Below are positions 25,641 to 38,300 of a stretch of DNA of 64,000 nt, piece by piece; the first letter of the stretch is position 1; each line of letters begins with the position of its first letter. Source of the stretch: Parus major. Lineage: Eukaryota; Chordata; Aves; Passeriformes; Paridae. A program made the translations under genes and the position numbers. The stretch lies in the NCBI RefSeq assembly GCF_001522545.3, contig NC_031779.1, forward strand, positions 2,900,763 to 2,964,762. The letters are read 5' to 3'. The notes under the pieces are model-generated. The model saw nothing but the letters and a program-made list of their open reading frames with translations, was not told the DNA's origin and did not search any database.

Positions 25641-27564
25641 CTAGATCTAAAAGTTGCTCAGCATTTAGCTGGTTTTTTTTACAGACCTGCCTTCCAGACA
25701 AATATTCCTCTTTCCCACATTTCCCCTTTTTCCTACGGCTTATCCATATTTCAATTTTTGCCCCAAGCCATATCTTCCCCAATTCAGACAACTAATTCCA
25801 GTGTTAAGCCAGACAAATTAGACTCATGTCATTTCCAGTCTCCAAAAAGGACCTTTGCAAACAGTGATCTGTGGGCTACAAATGCTACATTTCTATCCTC
25901 AAAATCTACCTAGGAAAAACAAGTTCTGTTGGAAAAATACAGAAATATCTCCAAACAGAAAAACTCTTAAAATTGCTGACCTAGAAAATTAATTCTTCGT
26001 CTTACTTACAGTACAGCTCTCTTTACCAATTGATAAAAAGACATGGGGGAGATACACTCAAAGCACTGAGGTACTGGGATAAACACAGTAATGAGTTAGT
26101 CTGGAAAACAAAATTTACCAAGAGAAACACTTAAAAAGTCTGTGTACAGAAACAGAAATTTCTAAATCACTGAACACCTCTGCAACACAGCCCAAAATTT
26201 CATGTTTTCTCTACTGAAGAGCTGGGCACCTCAGAGGTTCTGTTGAGCTGAATGCTCCTTCTCTGCTGCAGTGCAGGTCTGTTTTGGACCACAGCACTGA
26301 GAGCAGCAGTGATAAAGTACTGCACAAAGAACAGATCAGCACTACAGTCTCATTCACTGCATCCTCCTCTTAGCATTTTGCACCATCTTTCTGGATTCAC
26401 ACTACGACTGGCAGCTACAACTAAATTACAACTCACTTTTGTAAATAGGAGTTAGCTTGCTGCATGAAATAGTTGTGGCCTCCAAAATCTTTGCACTTTA
26501 TCTTGGGCTTGGACCTCATTATTCACTATTATTCAAGATCCAAGATCTGCAAAGGTGCATAAAACTTTTCAGAAAACGGACTACTTTTAATTATGCCACC
26601 AGATAAAGGCAAGAAAAGCAGAAACAAGAAAAATGTGAGACCTTGATCTAGTCAAGCTCTTTTAGATAAAGAGCCTTTAAGTTTTGTACAAAGCACAAGT
26701 AAAATACCACAAAAAATCAAAAGTAATATCTGAAAACCGAATCTGAAAAGCAAAATAATAGCACCTACTTGGTACCATTAGAGAAAAAAGAAGAAACAGA
26801 CATCCTTTTTTCCCAAGGTAGGTGAATACATTCATCAGAAAAGTCTTGAAACCAGTTTAAAATGAGAGCTCACAACTCCTCTCTGTGTTAATTTCTGCAT
26901 CTCTGTAATTCTCTACTCAGTTTGGTATCTCTTCCTTTTGCTCTCTCTCCTCATGGTTTTCTTTTTTCTGATATTCTCACTGTTTAATGCCCTTTCTAGC
27001 TCTGACCAAACAAATCTAAGGCTATGAACAGATCAACATAAATTATTAAATTACAACAGCATGACTATTTTACAGCTAATGTCAAATGAATCATTAAAAT
27101 GAAATTTAACTCTGTGAACTCACAAACTTTACAGCTTTTGATGTAAAACACAGTATTTGAAAACACCTTAATGTTTCAAATGTTTAACTTTAAAACTTGG
27201 GAGCAGCAACTTAAAACAAATACAACAAATAATTGAAAAGTTGGCGCACATCTCTCCCCCCTTGTTTTTCAACCCAAATAAACAGATCTTTATCAAGAGA
27301 AAGACTCATTGTCTATCTGCATATTCACATAATAAAATACATTCTGTAGTGCAGCTATCTGTCAAATTTTTTTTATAATTTATTGTGATGGATACCTATT
27401 AACTGGAACTTACAAAGAATATAGTAAGGAGAGCTTTTCTTTATCCATGTACTAATTGCTGCATGTTGTCAATTTTTCTGCTATTCTCCATTACTTCTAT
27501 TGGACGTGATGTAAAAAAAGCAGAAGAGAGAAACTATTTTTTTAAAAACAGAATACTTCATTGG

Positions 27565-27578
27565 AAAAAAAAAAAAAA
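27565..27578 (+). repeat. A14 homopolymer
   Basis: Fourteen uninterrupted A bases lie in intronic sequence, with no retroposon body recognisable next to them. Confidence 0.85.
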
Positions 27579-28696
27579 GAAACTAAGAGTGGCATTTAAA
27601 GCAGTATTAACATTTGAAAAATCATCTCACCTTTCTGGGTGATTAGCCTCCTTAAATAAATGTTGGCATACTCTTTTCACACAAACTGAGTTCAATACAG
27701 CCACAGCCTCTCCAGTAAATTCACGACAGCACATTTTGTGTTTTGTTTGAGGGTTTCAGGTAGAGTAGAAAGGTTTTTCTTGCCTGATTATACTTTCACT
27801 ACTTACAGGTGTACATCACAAGCAGGTTTAATGTGCCTCTAATCTGCAGTCCTTTCTTTGTTGCTTAGCACAGGATCAGCACTGTCATTTAAATGTCTGA
27901 CAAAACCAGCTCAAAGTGTCCACAAAATTCCTTCAACAACACCAACAACAGGAACTGACTGCCCTGAGAATTTGATGTGAAAAGGCAAAGACCTATCACA
28001 CTGCACAAAGTAAGATTTTTATTCCAGTGTTAAAGCCACAGGAATGTCAGCTTACATATGGTCTGTCTAACAAGTTAAAGACAGATCATAACTTTCTTTC
28101 TCCTTTTCCTTCTCATTTTTTTCTTTTCTTGTGTGAGGGGTAGCTCATGTGACACCATCTGAGAGTTTCCAGGCACACAACAAAGTTTATGACCCACCTA
28201 TTCCCAACTGCCTATTAATCTCAGTTTTGTGAAGAGAAACATTCCCTCAGATAAAACAAAAAGCTCCCCTAGGTAGCAACCAGGTCAAATTTGTGCTTGG
28301 ACCCTGAGCACATTGTAGCTTTAAAGAAGGAAAGGTAGAGGAAAACCGTGTGTGCACCTTGGGGTGTACACAACTAAACCATTAAATCAGAAGACTCCTT
28401 CCTTGCCCTCTCCTTCATCTCTCATCTGATGTGTCTCTTGCTGCTCCATGCAAGGAAATGGAGACTGACTGGTGAATGCCCAGAGTAAGCAGGAACTATT
28501 GACTGTGGACAATTAATTATGTTGTCCAACAAGGCTGTGGAGTGATGCAGCTTGTACCACCCAGTCTTGTCCAAGCACAGGCACATGCCAGAGCCTTGCA
28601 ATTACAACAACTCCAGCTTGTCTAGATCAGCTGCAGACCTAGAATATCAGAGCCCCACAGAATACATGCAGGCGCTAACACATGGAGTCAGCCTAG

Positions 28697-28709
28697 CCAG
28701 GAGGTGGCA
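28697..28709 (+). promoter_or_regulatory. CTCF-like motif
   Basis: CCAGGAGGTGGCA matches the CTCF core CCASYAGRKGGCR at 12 of 13 positions. It lies in an intron with no other recognised element beside it. Confidence 0.35.
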
Positions 28710-29709
28710 CAGGGATAGTATTTTACTTTGCAACTGGGCTTCTGAAGCCAAGCTCTGCTCCTAAATTTCTCAGGGCATCAGTTTTCATGTATGCTACTGA
28801 AAGGAAGAAGCCACCATTCCCACAAGGCAGCTGAACACACTCAGCCAAAATGCATTGGAATGTCCAACCTAAGCTCTGAATTTTCTTCAGAGAATGTACT
28901 CTACAGCTGGGAGGTGTGGAGGGCACCTGCTTATTTCCATTCAGACTGACAAAGCCAGAAAAGAAGTCTGAGTGAAGGGAGAGATCTCTGCTGAGGAAAA
29001 GAATGACAAGCCTATTTCCATGCTTAAGACTGCAGAGCTGCTCTAATGGTTACAGTGAGAGACCTGTGCCCTTTGGCACAGCGAAGAATTGAGTTTCAGA
29101 TCATAAAAATCTATAAAAATGCATATTTGAACTAAACTGGTATTGACTCAGCACCAAAATAGCCTGAGGGTTACACCTGCATACTCAAATTAATTTTCAA
29201 GTGCCTCTTTTGCTATGCAGGGTATTTTTACAGTTGTACCATACTTACATAACCCTCTCGAAATGTATTTCCCCTTGTCTGGAGTAACAACTTTTTGGAG
29301 AAGTCTTATAAAGTCCAATCTGGAAAGAAATTAAAGGCAAGAGCCTTCCCCACATCTTGCTTCCTGAGTACCACACAGAATACCTGCTGAGCTGAGATAA
29401 AGCAGGTCTCTGCTAATTACAGAGCACAGGTTAAAACGCACTATGTGGATGAGTTGTTAATAAATGGAGGCTTATATAAAGCTTTTTAAAGTCTTCAGCA
29501 GTGAGCATTCTATATGGCTTACAGGGAAGTGCTCTCCCAGGACCTTACTGACAGTGGAGTAGGTCTGTGTTCAGTGTGACACCCAGGGAATAGCAGGCAC
29601 AGAAACAGGGAGAGCTGGCACCAGTGCTCACCCCATCTCTGTCCTGAGGGATGTTAAATATAGTTAAATACAGTGGTTAGCATTCCTGACAAATATATCC
29701 TCCTGAAGA

Positions 29710-30125
29710 CATCCAGCAATTGTACCTCTATCCCCCTTCTTCCCACATGAACCAGCAGCCTCCCCCCCAACACTTTGCTGCCCTCACTACTCTCTGCTGC
29801 AATTCAAGCTCTTCTGCTCCTCATGGAGATCAAGAATGGGCTGGTCCCTTCCTCACTGAACTCTCTTAGAAGCCTCCCACAAAGTCTCTTCTTCATGTGA
29901 AACACAGTTATTTCAATCAGTACTCCACGGCAGGTTTTCTGAGCCTCTAATCATTCTCACTGCCTTCCTCTGGATTCTCTCCAGTTGACCCAAATCTTTC
30001 ATAAAGAATTTAGTACAGCAGTCCACCTACAGCTACTTCAAGCCTGAACCAGGGATAAGGATGACTTCTAATGTCCTGTAGGACAACAATGCTACATAAT
30101 CTGACATTGGGCTGTGTTTGGGCAG
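29710..30125 (-). mobile_element. CR1-family LINE remnant
   Basis: The plus strand carries the characteristic reverse-complement CR1 landmarks: TGAGCCTCTAATCATTCTCA, CCTCTGGATTCTCTCCAG and then a degraded 'correspondingly spaced' CAGCAGTCCACCTACAG segment. It is highly diverged, without an open reading frame, and inserted in the intron on the minus strand. The ends are uncertain by tens of bases. Confidence 0.6.
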
Positions 30126-30682
30126 ATGCTATGAACTGATTAAGATCTTTTATTGCAATAAACCTGGAACCACAGTTCTATGAAACAGGAGTATGTATAT
30201 ACTTTGTACATTATCAAAGACAACATTCTCACATTAGCAAACTACACAATTCAAATTACTGAGTAACAAGTACATTATCTGTCCTGGAATTAGCTGTACC
30301 AGGTATCTCTCAGTCAGGAGATGTACAGTTATGTACACAAGTCATGGCAGCCAACTCTCATCACCCTGAACACCTTTCTCAAGGAGCTTTTACCAGACCA
30401 TTCTGCTCGTCTGAGAGGCCAGGTATTTAATCTGGTTATTCCTGAGAAAAAGTTTCCAGACTGTGGTCAAACAGTAGCTATGAACCACTTAAAATGATAA
30501 ACAGCCATAACCAACCCAGATTAGTGATATTAGAAAAGGTCTCCTCCATCCTGTGACAATGATTTTACAAAGAGTTTAAGGACAACTGGCTGCACTTCTC
30601 CAACTTAAGGTGTCCTGCTTTACAGGCCATGAAATTCCTGTAATCTAAAATGACACAACAAAAATCTGCCCTTTGTACTTAC

Positions 30683-30871
30683 CCTTCTCTTTGGTACTCC
30701 TCATCCAAATTTGACAAAAGCTGGGACCCAGCTACAGACAGATCAAGTGCAGCTAAAGGTAGATCTCGATAAGCAAAATTAACAAGCTGCACAGGGGCAA
30801 TGCTTTTGGTCTCTTCTTCCACTTGTTGGGAAATAATCTCAACTTCTGAAACACCACCTTCAATTGTAGGC
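30683..30871 (-). CDS. TMEM266: TMEM266 exon: acidic cytoplasmic N-terminus (residues 5-68)
   Basis: This 189-base exon is bounded on the minus strand by a TTTTCAG acceptor (30872) and a GTAAGT donor (30682). It is open throughout in the phase set by the start-codon exon and ends two bases into codon 68. It encodes a hydrophilic, strongly acidic segment (PTIEGGVSEVEI, then QQVEEETKS, then LDEEYQREG) with no membrane span, consistent with the cytoplasmic N-terminal region before S1. I recognise it as the conserved N-terminus of TMEM266. No known catalytic or binding motif is visible. Confidence 0.94.
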
Positions 30872-32886
30872 CTGAAAATGTAATAAGCACATGTATACAC
30901 ATAAAGAAATATAAATGAGTAAGCAGGTAAAAGGAAGTTAGGGACAAGAACTTCATAAAATCCTGAAGAGACAGCAACTTAAAAGGCCTCTGCAAGGTCA
31001 TTAAGCAGGTGTTGTCATTAAAGAGGCAGATCAAATCTCTCCAAACTTTAGTAGATCTCACTGTGATCAACAGAAACTTCACAAAGGAAAACACCATTTC
31101 ACTCTGCTGAATCTGCTTCAAAAGCACTAAATATAAATGACCAAGTTATAAACAAATAGAGGAAAAATGCATAAGCCCAAAAGGGAAATATTTATGCAAA
31201 ATAGAAAGAAATCATGTAACTATACCAACTAAAGACTCACTGCAAGTTAGACTGGTGAGCAATGAACAGCTAGGCTTTTTAATTACTATATACAAATCAA
31301 CAGTTAACTAATAGATGCAGTTAGACCCCTCTTCCACTGTAGATTTGAATACTGATTCCAACAGTTTTGACGGATGGCAGCTTTGCTACATTTACCTAAA
31401 AAGGATCACTCTGTTACAAGTTATTTCAAAATAGTTCTGAAAGAGAACAGTGATTCAGAAGAATTATGGCCTCCTCCATAAAGATTATCTTAACTAACCT
31501 TATGTAAAGCTTCTAAATCTGCTCATGTATTCTTACAGCAGCCCACTAACACTAATGGAAACTCCACACAGGTAAAAACAGTCTGACAATGTGTATGTCT
31601 CCCACATTTAGAAGAAGATACTACTTGTGTAGGAATTTTATCTGTTACCATTAGTGCATGCACAGGATGACTTGGCTGTAGGACAGAGCTTGCATGTCAA
31701 AGGCTGATCTTTGCAGCACCCAGCAAAGCTGCTTGCCCTGTTTGATTCCACGGATGTTCAAGCACAAACTTCTCCAGCTTTCTTCCAGGGGAGCCTGGTA
31801 ACTTCAGAAGAAATCTCAGGCTACTCTCAGAGGTTTACAGCAGGTATGAAGATACTCTCTTTCCATAGGAATATAGTCAAAAAGTTCTTAGCACGCTGTG
31901 TTATTTGACTACAAAAATTGCATTGCTGATTTTATTTTAAAGAAGCTTATTAAAATCTTCCAGAAATTTAAGCAACCTGATTAGCAGTTCCTTTTTTCCC
32001 CCTGAAAATAAGAGACTGCTTTACCACCTAACTGGTATAAGGATATCATTTAAAGATGTGGGTCTAGAAGGAACTAAAATTCTGTTTTGAAAGTTTCCAG
32101 TGTCAGAGTCTCACCATTAGACTAATTCTTTCAGATGGAGGACATGATTCTTGAATTAAAAGGAGCTGACTGCTGCCATAATTACCCAAGAAAGTAAAAT
32201 GCTGTTGTATGTAGAGTATTTGGCAGGGAAAGGCTGCAACTGTGTCATACTGTGTCAGAAAAAGGAGGTAAAAGGAAGTACAACCTAAAAGCTTTTATTT
32301 CATTCATGTGTAACTAATAATGGAAAGTAATGAGATACTTTCATTTCCAACAGAACTGTATTCTTCTGTAAACAATCTGAAATCAGAAACCCAGAGGTAA
32401 AAGCTAATTTTAGCAAGAATTTTCTTTGATTTTCACCTTTAGTGTCATCCTGTGGACATTTACCTTTTTAAGTCCAAGCTGGTACAGGTTTTGTGTGAAA
32501 GAGAATACAATGATACAATTTCCAGTATTATAAAAGAAAAAGGAAATGGGTTGGTACAACCTTCCCTCCCCTAACAGTATAGAGTTTATGTATTCTTAGA
32601 CAGACCAGGTGACAGATAAAGTCTGATTTGACTGAAAAGAAAAACAAACAGACTGGTGTTGGCAGACAGCTTTGGTGACAGGAAAAAGAAAGATAAGCAG
32701 ATCTGAAAATAACATAACATACTAGTTTTCAGCCACTGCTGCTAGTAACATCAGACATACTCACAGCATTATTCATGTCTAATTCACACTCTTCAGACAA
32801 ATAAAAAACCTTCCTGAAGTCACATCATTCTTCTCCAGTTAACAGCCTGTTCCCCTTCATTTAAAGTTGTTTCACATGGTACTTAC
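30872..32886 (-). other. TMEM266 intron (phase 2), 2.0 kb
   Basis: This intron lies between the start-codon exon and the N-terminal exon. I see no repeat, RNA gene or additional exon in it. Confidence 0.85.
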
Positions 32887-32992
32887 TGAGGATTGGTCAT
32901 GTTGGAGGATGCAACCAAATCAGCAGTTGTTCCAATATTTAACTACTTCCAGCAGCTTTGCATTAAAGTTCTAGCCTTGCCAGATCAGGTCT
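32887..32992 (-). CDS. TMEM266: TMEM266 start-codon exon (residues 1-4 and part of 5)
   Basis: The minus-strand acceptor TTCTTGCAG ends at 32993 and the donor GTAAGT begins at 32886. The exon is 106 bases: 92 of leader and 14 of coding sequence. The ATG is at 32900-32898 with A at -3 (AACATGA). An in-frame TAG lies upstream inside the same exon, in the context GTAGTTAAATATTGG, so translation cannot start further 5' in this frame. It encodes M-T-N-P and the first two bases (CA) of residue 5. The first base of the next exon (G) completes CAG, giving MTNPQ, which is the N-terminus I recall for TMEM266. The intron that follows is phase 2. Confidence 0.92.
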
Positions 32993-35309
32993 CTGCAAGA
33001 AGCAAAACAAGGTTATGTAAAACACAGCTGAAAGAAATCTAAAGAATTTTGATTTCTAACACTGACTTCTATTGTCATGTTGCAAATGTGTCGAAGTTTA
33101 ATTCCCCTCCATAATTCTTTTTCAAAGTGTTTTTATTCCAGGTTAATTCCTCCATATTATGGAAGCTGTAAAGTTTCAGTGCATTCACTTTTACACACAG
33201 ACACGTAATTCCATAAGAACACAGGTCCTGTTTTAAACCACTAGATTGTTGAGAAAATGACCAAGATCACAGGAGGAAGGGGATTTTCAGAGAAAGCACA
33301 TGGCTTCAGGAGTGTAAATTCTATTGGAAGACAATTTTTTACCATTTTTTATACTTTCTAGACATAAGCATTAATGTTGTCAATGAAGTTTGGGGCTTTG
33401 CTCTCCATTTTCCAGTTTGAACTGTTCCTGACTCCCTTTGCTATCTTAGGAAGTCTCATCCAAAAATTAAATCATGTTGTCAAACATTCTAGCTGGGCTG
33501 TTATCAGGACAGCATTTTGATCAACAAAACCCAGCAACACATTTGGAAAAGGCAAAATCTCCACTTGTCCGCTGTACCTGAAGTGATGCACGGCCACCAG
33601 AGCAAAAGAGGACAAGCCTGTGAGAATGCAACCTACTGATACACAGTATCAGAGTACCACAGAAGGTTTGGGAAGCAGGAAAAATGAGTACCACACAACA
33701 AACAAAAGCTCTTAAAATCATGAGAGACCTTGTGAAGCTATTGTGAAGATTAGGTGCTACAAAAATCTTACAAATAACATAAAAACAGACTCTTATTTTG
33801 ATTATGCAGAAATAAACACTGGCAAATTAGAATTACTTACCGTAACACCAATGATCATGAAAAATGCTCTTACACTAAACTTTGCTCTAGAGTCATAGGC
33901 AGAATTGTTAGTCACGTATTTACAGTGGAGACATACAAATGTAACTTAAGATCCTTAACAATCACTTCATATAAAAATAATAAATTGAACTTACATCTTT
34001 TGTAGAGCCATTTCCACGGCTTTATTTCATGTTTTGTAATTTTACAAAAACGCAAAATGTAGCCAATGCATTTTCACATTTTCCAGATAATGTGCCTGGG
34101 TATGCAAGAAAAAAAGTTCTACAGTGTGATCACCCTCCTCAGGTAGATAAAGTCAGCTAAAAGCAATTTAATTGTTCATATGAAGAGGACAACTTTAAAA
34201 CAAAAGACTACACATACTATAGAAAGACACACACCCTCCATTTATTTACAATCTTGTAATATTCCTAAAGACAGAGTAAGAAGCAAATTTTTTTCAGATA
34301 AAGCTTTGCTAATACAGCAGAAACTTAATTTGATATCCATTCAAGTATCAATGGGAGTCTATTCCCTGGTACTTGTATGCCTTAAATTATTTTATTTACT
34401 ATATCCCTAAAGCAGCAAAATACTAAAACATTTGCCTAAAATTATGAATATTTCAATCACACAGAGCTTTCTGATAGCAATTGTTGCACCTACCAGCACA
34501 ACAAAACTAAAATATAAGACTCAGGCTTGTTTAGCAAGGTTAGCTCCCTAACATCTCATTTCAGTTGACATTTTTACAACATGAAACAACCCCAAACAAT
34601 TTTTAATGAAAAATTTTACCCAAATCAGTTGTTCTAAGCACTCAGCACGAGAAAATGGTCAAGGCATGAGGTATTGTGCATGCATCTTGTGTGACTGAGC
34701 ATACTGAGAATCCTGCTCTAACTGCAATTGCAGGCCTGGAGAATAAGAAGTACATGCTGATTTAGGAAACGGGAATAGGACTGATGGAAACTAGCCTTAG
34801 AGGACAGACAGGCAAATGTACATATGGAAACTTCTTAACCTCGTAAAACCTTGCCATTTATTCAGGAGACAACACAGTGCTGTTAACCCCAATCTCACCC
34901 CCAAAGGGAACTTAGAAAACAAAGCAATGACAAAAACTGGACAGCAAGATTTTAAGAAATCTTCTTTTTTAGATTAATGCTAAGATTCTAGGGAACAGGC
35001 CAGGAAACAAACATTAAATATTTGTCCCTCCAGAAAAGAGTCTCTTGCTTTCCCAAAGCTGGAAGTACATTTGCAATCAAACAGAATTGTGTTTTACAAC
35101 TCAGCCGAGGCTCTGAACTGGATGTGACCAGTGGCAGCAGCACTAAGGCAGGCCAGCTCACTCCTGCTGGATCTGGCAGCTCTACAGGTAAAGTTTGCTC
35201 ACCCCAGGCCTGAAGGAGCCGCTGGCAGGAGGGCAGCAGCTCTTCTGCAGGGAGCAGAGTCCAGCTCGCTGCAGCTGCAGGGATCGCTACCATGACACAA
35301 GGAGCTCAC
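32993..35309 (-). other. TMEM266 5' intron segment, 2.3 kb
   Basis: This is sequence between the start-codon exon and the candidate untranslated exon. It is AT-rich up to about 35.0 kb and then GC-richer towards the candidate exon. No coding exon is visible. Confidence 0.7.
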
Positions 35310-35388
35310 CGGGCTGAGACAAGCAACGCCGAGACACCCAAAGGGAGAGGTGGGAACTCAGCTCTCCAAAGGACTCACTGCAGCCTTC
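35310..35388 (-). other. TMEM266: candidate extra 5' untranslated exon
   Basis: The minus strand shows a pyrimidine-rich tract ending in GTTTCAG at 35389-35395, then 79 bases without any ATG, then a CCG|GTGAGC donor at 35309. Both splice sites match consensus well. The segment is locally GC-rich and lies 2.3 kb upstream of the start-codon exon. It has no clear protein similarity, so it would be a 5' untranslated exon, included constitutively or alternatively. It could also be a chance pair of splice-like sites. Spliced cDNA or RNA-seq would decide. Confidence 0.38.
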
Positions 35389-38300
35389 CTGAAACAAAAA
35401 AGGGGCAAAACGTGAGTAACCTCTGGTAAAAATTACTAATGTATTTAATGAACTGAAGAGACAGTAAGTGCAGTGAGAGGACAAGATGTAATAGGTTGTG
35501 TGTATGTATGCATGTATCTCCTAAATGGATTTCTGGGATTCATACTTCTTTCCAGGCTTTATGCAAGCAACAGAAGTATCTTGATATATACTGGTATTCT
35601 GTAAAGACATTTTTTTTTAACCATCCACTCCACCTCACCTGTTTTCAACTTCCTTTAAAAAAAATCACATTTTATAGCAACATAAACCACTTGCAACTTC
35701 CACATGAAATTTCTGTGCAACTGATTGGTGTTTAAAGGCAGCAGGGGATCAGCAGAGCAATTTTATTCTTTTAAACTTATCTCCTGCTTGCATTCCTATA
35801 GGATTCTCCTATAGGCATATTGGAATGATGTTGCTCTTCCCTGTTAACAAAGATAGGCAGAGGACAATTTTTGGTTATTCCACCCATCATCACCTGAGTG
35901 AAAATTTTTCCATACAGCCCTTTCCCCACCTAACACACTCAATGTTCAGTAGACAAAAATGTCTCATCTCATGGAATTACTAACAGATCCAGGGGTTTTG
36001 GCTTTTTTTCCCCACTTTGAAGAATTGAGAGTAGGCAGCACACAGCATTACTGAACTGCCACGTGAGCATGGCCAATGCTCAACCCCTGAGACTTTAGCA
36101 ATTGTTTGTTCCATGGTGTGTTTTCCAGGTGAGATGGCTGTAGCAGGAGCACAGTTTCCAAAGTTTAACAGAAAAAGTTTAGAAGGGAGATATGGCAGAA
36201 AGGAAAGAAGTATCCCACTAGTTTCTAGTGCAAGCTTTCAAGCAGTGAAATAAGCAGAAACATTCAGTGCACCAAATGACTTGCACCTCATATGTACCAA
36301 GAGGACAGTGTGATCTGTTGGGAAGTGTATGTTTGCAACTGGTAGCCCAGCTTAAAACGTGTGGGATCACAGCTCAAATCTCAGCCAAGATGATTCAGCT
36401 CTTCACCCCTTTAGCACTGAAAGAAGTTGCACCCCAACCACTGAGCTCTGAGGCAAGATCTTCAAAATGCTTAGAAGCGCTGTCCTTGCCTTCCAAGCCC
36501 TTCAGCTTTGCTCTGTTCTCAGCACCCTCACTACACATGCCAGTGCCCTTGGGTTGACTGTGATTTCCCCCTCTCCTGTGCAGGGGCACTGGCAAGCAAT
36601 CTGCTCCCAGCTGTGCTGGGGTCATGCACTGCACTTGAGCAAAGGTTCCTGCTGCCGGCCTTGCCCAGCACACATCCTGCCCCAGTTAATTTGTTAATGT
36701 TTACATCAACCTTCTATTGTCAGTCACCACACCTTGCTAATAGGAGATAAAATCCAGCTGAAACAACAAAAAGCATAGAACAGAGTTTGGAAAATGTGTG
36801 CTAAAGCATAGCACATGGTGTACATACACTCTAAACTAAAACAAAACTCCAATAGCAAACTTCAAAATAAAATATATATATACTCCACTGGCACATGAAA
36901 ACCATGGCTTTTAGAATTGATTTAAGCACAGTCTCACAAAATGTGTCGCAATGTAGTGGGCCCAACTGGGGGTGAGGAGTAGGAAGATGATTTAATTTAA
37001 GCCTTTTGCACCAAAGTCCCTACTGACTTGTACCCTATTCAGCTGAGCTGTAGACAACATGATTCAGAGCTGTTTGCTGCACTTGCTTATGTTCTAAGGC
37101 GTATTATCATGACTCTGTAAGCTCCTGTAAAAATTCAGATGCTAACTGAAGTATCCAAGTTTGTCCCCTTACAAGGTAGCTACAAAACAGAATTCTGACA
37201 TGTTCTTCTAGTAAATCCCCCAATAGCAGCTTAAGACACTTGGACAGGCTCAGAGTTTACATTCAAAGGAAATGTCACAGGCCCCACTCAGGGAGACACC
37301 ACTGTGGCTGCAATGTGGGGTTGGTTCTCACCAGCTCTGGCTCCTTCCTCTGCCCACACCCCATCCATTAAAAAATAAAAAAAGAAAAAAGCAGGATGGC
37401 TTCCCTGATACAGGTCATAGTACAGCTCCAAAAATAGTTGTGTCAGCAAAAGTGAGAGTGCAGGGCAAGGCATTGTGCACAGCTAAAGAAACAAAGCACA
37501 CAGAGCAGAAAGACTTTACATCAGAAACACTCAAGGACGATGTGCAAAGCCCTGGCCATTGGCAATATTCAGCTGCAGCAGACACCTGGCATGAAATCAC
37601 TGAAGAGACTGAGGAAGGGGAGCAGAACAGGAAGGCTTCTGTGGGACTTTCTCTTTTGGCACACTGGAGCTTTTTAATCTGAATCTAGTCCACATCAAGA
37701 AACAGAATTTTGCTTCCTTTGTGCAAACAAGTTATGTTATTTCAATCTATAAATCGAAAGCCTTACACACTTTAAAGCATAAATGCAAATGATGGCTACT
37801 TGTGTGCCAGCAGGGCAATCCTAAAGAGGACAGGGAGCTATTCAGAAAAACAAGAAGAAAAGAAATAATCTGAAATATGAGTAGTAACAGTAGGGGAAAC
37901 ACCTAAGCAGACATTACCCCAGAAGCTTTCAAAGCGAAATGGCAAGAGCAATTTATACATTAAGCTCTTGTGAATTAGCCAAGCTAAATTTTTTGGTGAT
38001 GAACACCATGGATATCATCCTGATTCTGATGTGATCGCTACTTGCTCCTACTGCAAGATGCATTTCTCCAAGAACTGAAATTCCCAGGCCCCCTGGGATC
38101 ACCACTGTTTTTCTCCTGAGAATTTTAATTAGCTCCAATCATCTACATTTAAAAAGTTTTATTGTTCATGTATGCCAAAACTGTTCCCTTCAGGAATCCA
38201 GCAACTTGCACTTCTGAAGGGGAAAAACTGACAAATTTGCAGGTGTGGTTCCAGCACTTCCTTGCTTTACTTTGGATTAAACAAAACTGGTTTTTCTTTT

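Larger units (their letters stand above)
20691..30682 (-). other. TMEM266 intron (phase 2), 10 kb
   Basis: This intron lies between the N-terminal exon and the S1 exon. It contains two old CR1 remnants (24912-25640 and 29710-30125), a CTCF-like motif at 28697-28709 and an A-run at 27565-27578. No further coding exon was found. Confidence 0.85.
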
